A stretch of 64,000 nt of DNA, from positions 372,001-436,000 of the forward strand of contig QNQO01000672.1 in the NCBI GenBank assembly GCA_003290165.1, read 5' to 3'. The position numbers were made by a program, and so were the translations under genes. Source of the stretch: Berberis thunbergii (taxonomy: Eukaryota; Streptophyta; Magnoliopsida; Ranunculales; Berberidaceae). How positions within the stretch are numbered: the first letter of the stretch is position 1; each line of letters starts with the position of its first letter. Shown here in pieces: positions 47,698 through 58,122 of the stretch. The notes under the pieces were generated by a model. The model searched no databases. It saw nothing but the letters and a program-made list of their open reading frames with translations, and had not been told where the DNA came from.

Positions 47698-49881
47698 CTA
47701 TGTAATCGCCTTCGCTTGTGGATCGGTTTGTAGGCCTACTTTGATCTTCTCCAAGATGGTGTGGCTCGGACCGGTATGGGTTAGCGCTGCAAGGTCCGCC
47801 CTTCTACTGAGTGCATCAGCTACATTGTTAGTGCGCCCTGGCTTGTATTCCAATACTAAGTCAAATTCTGCTAATTTTTCCTGCCATCGAGATTGCTTGG
47901 AGGTGAGCATCTTCTGAGTAAGAAAATGGCTTGCTGCAGCATTATCCGTTTTAACAAGAACTTGAGATCCCAAGAGGTAGTGTCTCCACACCCGTAAACA
48001 ATGTACAATGGCTAGCAATTCCTTTTCCTGAGCTGAGTAACGAGACTCTGTATCATTCAACTTTCGACTCTCATATGCTACCGGGTGACCATCTTGAAGT
48101 AAAACTCCCCCTAAGGCATAATCAGATGCATCTGTTTGTACTTCAAAGGGCTTAGTGATGTCTGGCAAGGCCAATACTGGATCTTTCACCACGGCCGATT
48201 TCAAGTCTTGGAATGAAGCTTCACACTGCCTATCCCATTCCCATGTTCGGTCTTGTTTCAACAAATTTGTTAGGGCAACAACTCTTTTAGAGTAGTCCCT
48301 TATGAAGCGACGATAATAGTTTGCGAGTCCAAGGAAAGAACGTAGTTGAGATACGTTCTTGGGAGAGTTCCAATCATGGATTGCCTTGACTTTCTCCATG
48401 TCCATCCGAATCTTGCCATTGCCAATAACATGACCCAAGAAATTGATCTGGGTCTGGCCGAATGAGCACTTTTCCTTCTTGACAAAGAGATGATTATCCT
48501 TAAGGATTTGGAACACTTCTCGCAAATGATGTAGGTGTTCTTCTATAGTCCCACTATAAACCACAATGTCGTCAAGATAGACAACCACAGACTTGTCCAG
48601 AAGGTGACGGAACAAGCCATTCATAAGGGTGCAAAATGTAGCTGGAGCATTGGTCAAGCCAAGGGCATTACTAAGAACTCATATGACCCATATATAGTAG
48701 AACAAGCAGTTTTAGGTTCGTCACCAGCAGCAATGCGGACCTGATGGTAACCTGATCTCAAGTCAAGTTTTGTAAAGTATCTGGCGGATCCAAGTTGGTC
48801 GAATAAGTCTGCAATGAGCGGCAGCGGGTATTTGTTCTTTATAGTGACTTTGTTCAAGGCTCTATAATCAACACAAAGGCGAAGACTGCCATCATGTTTC
48901 CGCTGAAAAAGAACAGGTGCCCCATAAGGTGCTTTAGAGGGCCGAATGAATCCTGACTCCAACAAGCCATCTAGTTGTGTTCTCAATTCAGTCAACTCTG
49001 GAGGGCTCATGCGATATGGACTACGTGCGGGTGGCTTGGCACCAGGGACTAACTCAATTTCGCGATCAATGAGCCTTCTGGGAGGTAGATTCTTTGGCAA
49101 TTCATTCGGCATCACTTCTCTGAATTCAGCAATAACTTGGGCAACTTCCTCAGGGATTTTGCTAGTATCATCTTCCATCTCTAGCTTTGCCACAGCTAAG
49201 TATGTATCTTCTCCTTTGGCCAAGCCCCTCTTGACTTGGAGCGCCGACAATATTCTATCATGAGTTGTTGGTCGAATTGAGGTTGGTACAATGCGTAGTC
49301 TGGGTCCGAAAAACCCCAAGGAGTCCATGAAAGGTAATGGTCCTGCTGCAGCTCCTCGGAAGAATTCTTGGCCAAGAATCACCTTAAAATCATCAAGTGG
49401 AACGGCCAAGAAGTTTGATCTTCCTTCCCATGGACCAACCTGTAGTGGCACAGCTCTAGCCATACCATTAATAGAGATTGCCTCAGAGTTGACAGCCTTC
49501 AACTTGCCCACATCTCCTTCTAAGTTCAGACCCACACGTCTAGCTTCATCTGGGGCAATAAAATTGTCTGTCGCTCCGGAATCCAACAATGCTTGGGAAG
49601 GGAACCCATTGATAGTGATGTCGATGTATTGTAAAGCCTTTTTGTGTGGGTGCTCATACATTTCTCCTTTGACAGCATTGAGCTTGCGTAGAGCTCCCAT
49701 TTGGGAGGTCTCACTGTTGGTGGGGTTCGAGCTCGATGCGGTCGGGTTAGAAGGTTCTGCTTGAAGCAAGGACATTAATGAGTGTAGAGCAGGTTTGGAT
49801 GGACATTTGCCTGTTGGGTGATCTCTGCTATTGCAAAGAATGCATGGGGCAGGGGCAGATGGTCTCCACTGCCCAGAGTAG
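47698..49881 (-). pseudogene. Chromovirus gag end, protease, RT and RNase H, one frameshift
   Basis: After the in-frame TAA at 49884-49886, the gag frame continues with a zinc knuckle [14 protein letters not shown] (about 49850-49800). Protease follows: [14 protein letters not shown] with the DSG site intact. RT has [20 protein letters not shown], then [15 protein letters not shown]. At about 48658 the frame ends in MPLA-stop, one base short in the usual MPFGLTNAP; the next frame (48657-47698) carries on with [23 protein letters not shown] and RNase H ([39 protein letters not shown]). The wording is otherwise fully preserved, which is consistent with recent origin. Confidence 0.9.
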
Positions 49882-49883
49882 TT

Positions 49884-50885
49884 TTACCCTCCTTTGTTGT
49901 TGTAATTTGAGTTGTTGGAGCTGGCATTCCAATTTTTGTTGGAACTCCAATTCTGGTTGGACGGCCGGGAATTATAGTTTCCTTGGTTCTGACTTGAGTT
50001 TCCCCAATTTTGGTGAGGTGAGCGAGCATTCGACCCTGAGCTTGAATTGGTACTGCCAGTTCTAGCTGTGGAGTGATTGAGCGAAGTGGATCCAGTCATT
50101 GGCATATAATCACCAAACCTTTCTGCTGCCGCAATACCACTTGTAATATCTGTCACCTTCTGCCTTTGCAATTCTGCTTGTATAAGCGGCTGAGCTTGTT
50201 CCATGAAACATAAAACTTTGTCCTTCTCAGACATGTCTCGAATATCTAGCAAGCAAGTTGAGAATTGTCGGACATAGTCTCGAATATTGCCTGTCTGTTT
50301 GATGGTGTGGAGCTTCCTCCTTGCTAAGAAATCAGTGTTCTCAGGCAAAAATTGATTTCTGAGTTCCTTCTTGAGGTCTGCCCAAGTTCTAATAAGGATG
50401 CGACCTTCTTCCATATCTGCATATTTGGTTCTCCACCATAGCTTTGCATCACCTGCTAAGTACATGGTCGCCATGGTAACCTTGGCTTCTTCTGATTCGG
50501 GGTTCACCGCGCGAAAATACTGCTCCAGATCAAACAAGAAGTTCTCTAACTCCTTCCCATCTCGTGCCCCAGCATATGACTTTGGCTCGGGTACTTTCAT
50601 CCTAGGGTGATCAGTCGTCCCTATGGCCTTAGTGAGCAAGCCAACCCTTGCAAATAAGTCCTCCAACTGTAATTGGAAGTCACTCATCACCTGAGCTGTG
50701 GGGTGAGGCGACTCTTCCATTGCGACTGTTCTTCCCTCTAAGTTATCAACATGCTCAGCTAGCGAATCCACTCTGTCTGCCAGTGAAAAGAGTCCATCCA
50801 ACCGACTAATCTGTTCTCCCAAAGTGTTCAGCTGGTCCATTCTGCTTTCCAGTCTATGCATTCGACTGGTCTGTCGTTCCTCCAT
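49884..50885 (-). pseudogene. Chromovirus gag, premature stop before the zinc knuckle
   Basis: The open frame is 333 codons. It begins with a coiled-coil segment (MDQLNTLGEQISRLDGLFSL..., residues about 15-60), followed by the capsid: YAGARDGKELENFLFDLEQY, YLAGDAKLWWRTKYADMEEG, and a Ser/Asn-rich linker. It stops at TAA (49884-49886). The same frame then continues straight into the CCHC knuckle, so the stop is likely a mutation of a CAA codon; regulated read-through is an alternative that I cannot exclude. The start is 56 bp downstream of the PBS. Confidence 0.85.
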
Positions 50886-50940
50886 AGCGCTAAGGCGCTC
50901 ATTTATTTCCTACATCTTGGTTTGCATTCAACAAGCTCTG

Positions 50941-50952
50941 GCTCTGATACCA
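50941..50952 (-). other. Chromovirus primer-binding site (tRNA-Met type)
   Basis: TGGTATCAGAGC on the minus strand, two bases after the 5' LTR end. This is the standard PBS word complementary to the 3' end of plant initiator tRNA-Met. Confidence 0.95.
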
Positions 50953-50954
50953 AC

Positions 50955-51402
50955 TGTCACGGACTAGTAATCCGTGCGGCACTAGCTATCCAACTCACTA
51001 GTAAGCCTATGAGTAGTTACTTTGACGGGCACAAATATTAACTTGAGAATGCACAATATCAATCTGTAGACAATATAACAATGCACAATAGTCAGTAAAA
51101 GCTCTCATTCACATTCAATAGATTACAATGGGGAGGAACGTTCGGAAGGACGTTGCTCAAGACTAGTTCGATGCTATCGATCGAAGAAAATACAAGTTTG
51201 AAGTTGAAAAGCAATGCAAAGAAAATAATAAAAATGCTAGCGGTACAGTCTAGCCCGACTATGCAATGGAGGCAACACGTCCTCACAGTCAAGAGCTCAA
51301 ACCTTCCCCCTATAATATAGATGCTAAGCATTTGGGCACTTTTCAAAAGGGAACATTGAGTTTTGAGACCATTAGGAAGGCCTCTGACCTTGAGTCCTGA
51401 CA
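50955..51402 (-). repeat. 5' LTR of the chromovirus
   Basis: Identical to 45829-46276 except at 51252. A TATA-like word (CTATATTATAGGGGG, minus strand, about 51306-51320) lies in the first quarter and could be the promoter. Confidence 0.95.
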
Positions 51403-51972
51403 GCGTGCTCCCTGTTTCTGTTACTTGCGGTGGTGGCGTGCGAGCTTTGTTCGTGATGGAGGATGTTGGACGGTGGCGAGGTGAAGGAAAGACAGGAACA
51501 GGGTGCGTGGAGGAAACAGGGATGGCGGTGGTTGGTTAGTGGCGAGAGACACAGGGCTCTATGTCTCTGCCCAGGTGGAGGTGGTGATGGCGGCTGGAAA
51601 AGAGAGGAGGAGCAGAAAACGTGGAAGAGCCGCCTCTCGAAAGAAAAGGGAAGAGAGAAACCTAAATAGGGTTCCCCTATTTCTTTGTTAGGCTTGGCTT
51701 AAGTTTCTAGCTTTCTGGGCTTGGGCTTGATTAAAGTAAGTGGACCTAGGCTTATTTGGGTTAGGTTTAGATATGTGAACCGCTATTTTACACCACCGCT
51801 AGAATCAACAAATTAATCATTTCCTCAAATTGTCGCCTTAATGCGATTTTATCGTTCACGAGCAGATTCCTACAAAAACATAAAAATGAAATAATTAGAA
51901 TAAAATATATTAATTGAAGCACTAACATATATAAATTAAGGGATATATTTTGTAATAATTACGTGTATATCA

Positions 51973-52760
51973 ACCATGGTCACCAAATTTGCTAATCCCA
52001 TGTTCGTAGCTCGCTCCACGCGGGTGTAGAAGGTTTGGAGAGTGGAAGCCTAGTCAGTTCCGACTGATGTCGATGGCTTGCCACGGGACCACTACTCTTC
52101 TTTAGACCATGGTCACCAATTTGCTCATCCTAAGTTTGTAGCACGCTTTGCACGGGAGTAGATGGTTTGAAAGGTGAGATTTTAGTCAATTCTGACTAAT
52201 GTCACCAGCTTGCCACGAGACCACTGTTCTTATACAGACCATGGTCACTAACTTGCAACTCCCAAGTATGTAGCTCGTTTTGCAGGGGTGTAGATGGTTT
52301 GGAAGGTGGGAGCTTAGTCATTTTCGACTGATGTCAACAGCTTGCCACGGGACCACTACTCTTCTACAGACCGTGGTCTCCGAATTTTCTTATCCCAAGT
52401 CTGTTGCTCACTCCACACGGGTGTAGATGTGTTGGAAAGTGGGAGCATAGTTAGATTCGACTGATGCTTATGGCTTGCCACGAGACCACTGCTCTTCTAC
52501 AGAACATGATTGTCAAACTTGCTCATCCCAAGTTCGTAGCTCGCTTCGCATGGGTGTAGATGGTCTGGAAGGTCAGAACCTAGTTATTTCTGACTGATGT
52601 CGATGGCTTGACACGGGACCACTGCTCATCTATAGACCATGGTCTCTGAACTTGCTCATCCCAAGTCCGTAGCTTGCTTAGTCAGATCCAACTAACGTCG
52701 ACGGCTTGTCACAGGACCACTGCTCCTTAGTAGAGCAATGGTCACCGAATCTGATTACAA
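51973..52760. repeat. 132-bp tandem array of element C, right part
   Basis: The word GACCATGGTCACC or close variants start near 51974, 52105, 52238, 52370, 52500, 52634 and 52736. That is a period of 131-133, with the last unit shortened to about 102. Each unit includes CGGGTGTAGATGGTTTGGAAGG, a CTTAGTCAGTTTCGACTGATG block and GGCTTGCCACGGGACCACT. Together with 44210-44691 there are about ten units. Confidence 0.85.
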
Positions 52761-53350
52761 CTCAGTCAGAGTTTTCACGCCCACACGGGCTGACATCCCA
52801 TTATCGGCAATGGTCGCTTGAACCGACCAAAAAACTAATCCACTAAGCGCAAACGAATGCTACACAAGAGACCGACCTGAACTTATGAAGCCTAACTCGG
52901 GTTAAAAAATATTGCTTAATTACAGTCGACATTTCATGTGCTCGACTATAACAATTCACTCATGTTACCGACCGCAACTGACATTCCAATATATAACTTG
53001 AGCTTCTAACGACCTACCTCCAAGATGAGTTGCAGTCTGGATAAAGTAACCCACTACCAAACCATCCATACCATACTGAATGTTCACTACTGTGCATAAC
53101 TTCGTGATGGCGAATCTGAGACCTCCTAGAAGTATAGGTCAAAATTACTCGTGGCATAAATGGTCGAGCTCTCAACAACGGAAGACCACACGACTCCCTG
53201 CTAACCCAACATAACCTTCGTCAAAATAAAATGAAAAGGTGAAATGGAAAACATGCAATAGGGGGACCAGATAAAACACGGATATGAAGTTTACTCGAAA
53301 GAAGTATGATTTCATTAACAGCCTAAACAGAAGGTACAAATGTACAAAAT
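52761..53350 (+). other. 3' non-coding DNA of element C
   Basis: No gene or repeat recognised between the tandem array and the antisense gene's stop codon. In element A the same position holds the short gap between the antisense stop (8834) and the diverged repeats. Confidence 0.4.
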
Positions 53351-55355
53351 TTACTCCTCATTGAGAGAATGTACAAATACATGGGATTTGTGCTTAACAG
53401 GAGAACAAACAGGAGTTGCATCCATGTGCGCCTTAGGTTGAGCACCATGATTTGGATCGCCCTCTTCCTCTGACAACTCAGAGATTTCTTCAAAATCCGT
53501 GAAGGACACTTTCCTGTAGTAAGAAAGGTCCCAATTTGGATGCTCTTATTTCATCAACGAAGCAGTTCCAACTTCCCATACATGATCTTGCAGAATTCAA
53601 ACGTGCCCTGCGCCTTGAGAAGTTCTTCCTCGCACGCCTTTGCTTCAGCTAGCTCACGTTCTACCAGTTCCAGCTTGCTTGTCAGTGCATTAATCTGGGA
53701 TTGCTCAGTGTTCAAGCTATCTTTAACTGCATTAAGTTCATTTTGCACCAGGAAGAGTTGTTCCACAGCTGTTCTCGCTTCCAGAATGTTGAATTCAACG
53801 CCGGCCTTTAACTACTTTATATAGATAGCCCGCTCAGATTCTTTCCTGGTATTCTCCTTAGTAAGAGACAACAACTCATAGCACATTTTAGCCGCAGTTT
53901 CATACACAACTTAAAAGCAATGGAGGACTAGGTTCAACTCTTCTCTGGATCTGTCCCTTGCGAACACCTCCTCTGCTAAATCAAGCTCAAGGGCTTTCAA
54001 ACGAACCCTCTGGACCTCAGTGGATGATTGTTCCAACCTGCTCACTTCAAGCTGCTTTATCAATGATTCAATATCAAATAGTGCTTCAGAATATGACTTC
54101 TGCATATTAGAGAAGACACGCTCTATAGTGTACAACCTCTCACAAGTCGCATCAACTTTCGTCCCAGCGACAACCACTTGGCTAAGATGCGACATCCCCA
54201 GCATAAGCTCTTTCATCCCTATAGCTCTCCCAGTGTGTCTTCCTTTGGTTTTAAAGTGCGGTTCACTAGCCACCTATAATGTCAGCTGATATGTTTCCTC
54301 GAAGCATAATCAATGTCAATCTCCAGGTGCTAGACCTGGTCGCTCATTTTTACTACATCTGGAGCAAACAAATTCATTTGCGCGTCTGGATGAAGTTCTC
54401 CCAGATGTGGAATCACATCGGCATCTCATTTGTAATCTCCACCACATGTTGGCCCTCATCCGCCACCTTCCCCTTGTCACAGCAACGGACCCTCTGTCGT
54501 GAGGCGGCTCGGTATAATCTGAAGGAAGATAAGGAAGCGAATTGTCTATCAAACCCTCCATTATTTGAATATACGACCTAGAACGGGATGGAAGACAATG
54601 TGAACTGCAATAAAGAGGTTCCACGCCGCAAAGATGATTGTATGACGATCCATTAGCCGACCAAGAAAACTCGTGGACCGCACACAGATCTTCATTCAGG
54701 CCTTCCAAAAAGAAGGCCTGGATTGGTCAATATCAGTAGAAGCCGCCATAGAAGCCGACATCAGCTTCTTATTCAAAGCTTCTGCCTGCTCGGTACTCAG
54801 CTTCAATGCATCATCAACCCCTGCTAGCAAACAATGCCTTTAACTCGAGGATTGTGCTCCTCAGATGCTACAACTTCCGCCTCAGTGGATAGGTCAGAAT
54901 CACACCCCTCCCTTAACTGAACGAACCGTTTGGAAGCAGGCTCCGACCCAGACCTCTTCTAGCCTATGAAGGAAGCAAGCGTCTTAGAAAGCTCTTTTGT
55001 GTTTGACGGACTAGAAACCTTAACTTTAGAGGCTTTCCTCTCTTTGGAAGGAGCACTTATGTGCTCTGTCTCACATACCAATGGGCCCATAACCCACTAC
55101 GACTAAAATTGGAGGTGTGGATAACGTCTTCCACTTTCATTCGAGGTATGCCACGGAATGCGTTCACAACAGCATCCTCCTCAGAAGAAAGAGGAGTAGT
55201 GGGAAACCTCCCTACAGAAAACATACGTAACGATCAGGATACAATCAGCACAACAAAAACAAATGACAAAATTATACTTACGAAGTTGCTTGAACTCCCG
55301 CTCAAGCCGGTGACCATTGAACTTGAAATACTTCAGGTCTGAATTAGCCAGAAAG
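53351..55355 (-). pseudogene. Antisense gene of element C, N-terminus cut by the CACTA element
   Basis: Reading from 55355 leftwards: YFKFNGHRLEREFKQLRK (about 55335-55280), matching LYFELVGHPIKREFRPLSK in A; a Lys/Glu-poor middle (54708-54316); then 54273-53911 and 53766-53554 with coiled-coil wording (LYTIERVFSNMQKSYSEALF, KLELVERELAEAKACEEELL); and an acidic tail HPNWDLSYYRKVSFTDFEEI ending at TAA 53353-53351. The tail matches HPDWDISYYKVISYAEFEAL in A. At least four stops or frame changes are present. The first quarter of the gene lies beyond the CACTA insertion. Confidence 0.7.
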
Positions 55356-55620
55356 CACTACACCAAAAGGCCTGTTTAGCTACACGGAGATGGCCACGGC
55401 TCTAAACCATTGGTTTATTTTCCACGACCAAAAACCGTGGCTATAATGGCTAACGGCCTAAAACAATGGCTAAAAAATGAAAACCGTGGCTATAATCACT
55501 ACACCAAAAGGCTTGGCCACGGTTTGAAACCGTTGGTTTGTTTGCCACGACCAAAACTCATGGCTATAATGGCCAACGGCTTAAGACCGTTGCTATAAAA
55601 TGAAAATTCACGTGTGTTGC
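55356..55620 (+). repeat. Duplicated CACTA left terminus with subterminal repeats
   Basis: Two copies of the terminus start 141 bp apart. Both are followed by GGCC, an ACGG-TT-rich set of inverted words (GGCCACGGCTCTAAACC, GGCCACGGTTTGAAACC) and CGTGGCTATAATGGC. Such subterminal words are the usual binding sites of the small CACTA protein. Which copy is the true end is unclear. Confidence 0.7.
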
Positions 55621-55839
55621 ACGTGGATGTGTGGAGAAATCGAGTCGATTTCTCGTGGGCGAAAAAAAATTCGCGGTTGCGAAAAAAGATTGCATTCCCG
55701 CTCCATCTCCCCCCAACTCTGCACTTTTCAACCCTTTGTTTCAAACCCTAACATCATAGATCTTTCGAAAGCACACATTGATATCCCGAAACCCTAAAAT
55801 TTTGCGGTTGCGAAAAAAATTGCGTCCCTCCTCCTGTTC

Positions 55840-56130
55840 TTGAAGGAGATTTCGTCAGTGCCTCCATTGTTGAGTTTGGTGAGAAGAAGAAGAAGAAGAA
55901 GAACACACTGATCTTTTCGTCCCTTCTTCTGTTCAGATCTCCTTCCAGGTAAGATCCTTCTTCTTCTTTAGATCTCCTCTTCTTCTTCTTCTTCTTCTTT
56001 AGATCTGTTTCAGATTAAAAAAAAATTTCTTTCAGCAAAACAGATCTTTCCTCTCCAACCCATTTCAGCAAAACATAGCAGAGATCAAAGTGTGGGATCC
56101 CCATTTCTTCCAGTCTTCATCAGGTACCCA
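55840..56130 (+). promoter_or_regulatory. Leader-like, CT-rich and GAA-rich region
   Basis: (GAA)n at 55881-55903 and (TTC)n at about 55976-56000, with CAGGTAAGATCC (possible donor, about 55946) and TTTCAG (possible acceptor, about 56010). This looks like the 5' UTR with an intron of a plant gene, probably the one whose fragment follows. No start codon can be assigned. Confidence 0.35.
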
Positions 56131-56570
56131 TCTCTATCTCTCTCTTTAAGTCCATAATCTCCAATTACTGTGTCTTTGCTTATATGTCAAACAAGGGGGT
56201 TCCTTTTAATATTTTCGTACTTTATAAGCAATCAAAGATTCAAACTTTATACTTACCCAGATTGTCTTTAGTTTGATTGTGATGATTGCAATGTGGAATG
56301 GTGGATTTGTGAACTGACTTCAGTGTCTGTTTGGGGTAGTGGTTTTAGATGTACTTTGTTGAATGCATAAAAATTAGGTGTTTGGGATGAGTTAGATTAG
56401 AAATTGGACTGGAAGTAGTGATGATCATGGATACTCGGTAAAAAGCGTGAATTTATTGAGAAAAGGGTATCCTGGAAAAATTTAATGGGTGTTTCAAATT
56501 TCAACAATTTTGTGGAGGTACAATGTACTCTGTAGTAGTGCCAATGGTAGGGGTATTACAATAGTTTCAG

Positions 56571-56842
56571 ATCAGATTGAGAGAGATGAGCAGAGGAGAC
56601 GTGTGGAGAGAACGGTATGTCTTGATACAAAAAATCTTTTTGGTTGGAAAATGTTTTGTTGTCTTCAGTCTTCACCATTATCTTGTTTCACTTCACCCAT
56701 TTCTGTGCAATTTATTTGTTTGCCCCCTAAAACTAAAATAGATTCATTTTCCTGTTGTAGGATAATTGCCTTGCGGAAAGCAAAGAAGGAGGAAGAGAGA
56801 AAAGCAAGGGAGAAGATCCGTCAAAAACTCGAAAAGGATAAG
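56571..56842 (+). pseudogene. Captured fragment of a UBX/UBA-type protein gene (two exons)
   Basis: Two short exon-like pieces: 56571-56613 ending in RDEQRRRVERT before a GTATGT donor, and 56761-56842 starting after TTGTAG with IIALRKAKKEEERKAREKIR and ending LEKDK before GTATAT. From memory, the second piece resembles the charged helical linker before the UBX domain of plant UBA/UBX proteins (cofactors of the CDC48 ATPase). Intron phase does not fit perfectly. No UBX or UBA domain itself is present, and the match to a charged helix is weak evidence of identity. Confidence 0.4.
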
Positions 56843-58122
56843 GTATATGTTGAATTCTCAACTTATCTTTTATTGAGGTATGATTGAAGAATAAGTTGTT
56901 TAAGTTCATATTTCATAAACACATTTAATTAGGCTGAGAATTCTTATTTTATGTTGAATTCTTATTATTGTTATTACTAATATTATTATTATCATTATTA
57001 TTTTGGGTGGCCATCTTTTACTTGAGCATATATCTAGTATGGACTGTATAATAGACCTTATACATGACAATTTTTCTGTTTTTCAAAAACTCCCTTGAGA
57101 TTGGTCTGCTAAAATAGTAAGCAACTTTACATTAAACTTAAATCCTAGAAAAAATTAAGCTATGAAGCATGTAACCCTTTGAAGATTTCCCTATAATATT
57201 GAAACCTAACTTGTCGAACCAATCTCACGCAATCTTCAAGGAGCAAACACTACAATTACACAGCTGGACTCCTCAGGAAATTAAATCTCTGATGAACTAA
57301 AACTAATTGGAAAGATGGAGGTAGTGTCAATAAAAGCATATCTTTATTTCTAATTGTTTTCTCAAAATAATTCTAAGAACAATTCTTGGATGAACACCTC
57401 GTTATATTAGCGGTAACCTAGTATCGACACCGTTCTCTTGAACTGTTTAAAGAATTATCTTCAAATGATTATTGTTATTCTTGTTTATTTTTATCTGTGT
57501 GTTTTACTATTTCTATTTGTTCTTTCTCCTGTGTTCAACTATCTATTCTAGACTGTAAGTTTAGTTTGCTTTCTGAAACCTAGTAGTCCTGGGTGCAAAA
57601 TTGGTATCAGATGAACTGAAACTGATTGGAAAGATGGAGGTAATGTCAATAAAAGCATATCTTTATTTCTATTTGTTTTCTCAAAACAATTCTAGGAACA
57701 ATTATTGGATGAACACCACGTTATACTAGCGGTAACCTAGTATCGACACCGTTCTCTTGAACTATTCAAAGAATAATCTTCAAATGATTATTTTATTCTT
57801 GTCTATTTTTATCTGTGTGTTTTGCTATTTCTGTTTGTTCTTTCTCCTGTGTTCAACTATCTGTTCTAGACTTTAAGCTTAGTTTGCTTTCTGAAACCTA
57901 GTAGTCCTAGGTGCAAAATTAGTATCAGATGAACTGAAACTGATTGGAAAGATGGAGCTAGTAGGGTATTCCCATGTATTCCATGGGTTTTCCAATGCTT
58001 TATAAAAATCTATTTGTGGTGATATGTTGTGGAAGGAAACTATCTATAAATGTAGTGTATATAGTTGTTTCTTATTTCTTTTTGTTTGATAATGGTTAAT
58101 ATCTATAATGTAATTGATAGAA
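56843..58122 (+). other. Intron-like DNA with a 319-bp tandem duplication
   Basis: GATGAACTRAAACTRATTGGAAAGATGGA starts at 57291, 57610 and 57928, so two units of about 319 and 318 bases stand in tandem, followed by the first 30 bases of a third. The units are about 95% identical by eye. A word close to a tRNA-Met PBS (TTGGTATCAGA, 57600-57610) sits at the unit boundary, so a TRIM-like origin is possible. No gene. Confidence 0.7.

Larger units (their letters stand above)
45829..51402 (-). mobile_element. Young Ty3/gypsy chromovirus, complete but mutated
   Basis: Two 448-bp LTRs (45829-46276, 50955-51402) differ by one base (46126 G versus 51252 A). Perfect 5-bp target duplications GCGTG flank it (45824-45828, 51403-51407). 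Inside are a PBS complementary in form to initiator tRNA-Met, gag with a zinc knuckle, protease, RT, RNase H, integrase and a C-terminal chromodomain, then a polypurine tract. The chromodomain and size (5,574 bp) place it among chromoviruses, perhaps Reina or Galadriel; the clade is not settled. Three in-frame stops and one frameshift break the single long ORF. The insertion is recent by LTR identity. Confidence 0.95.
44692..51972 (-). mobile_element. Solo LTR (same family as element X, 53-1203), containing a nested chromovirus
   Basis: The LTR parts are 44692-45828 and 51408-51972, about 1.7 kb together. On the minus strand it runs from TGATATACACG to GGGTGTAATCA. Both edges abut the tandem array of element C, so there is no internal region. 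Alignment with 53-1203 is clear at both ends, while about 500 bp of the middle (roughly 45410-45828 and part of 51408-51700) have no counterpart there. The flanks are TGACC on the left and ACCAT on the right, so the target duplication is not clean. Confidence 0.75.
40486..55355 (+). mobile_element. Element C: non-autonomous Tat-like element, split by nested insertions
   Basis: It starts with an LTR at 40486 and PBS, then gag, protease, a pol-less middle (43270-44200), a 132-bp tandem array (44210-44690, 51973-52760), 3' non-coding DNA and an antisense gene that is cut at 55355 by a CACTA terminus. A solo LTR with a nested chromovirus occupies 44692-51972. The order equals that of element A read on its own strand. 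The 3' LTR should lie beyond the CACTA element, outside the window. Without insertions the visible part is about 7.6 kb. Confidence 0.75.

Noticed and set aside
46921..49764. Plus-strand open frames across the chromovirus (for example 47126-47479 and 49291-49764)
   Set aside because: They are mirror frames of the pol gene on the minus strand.
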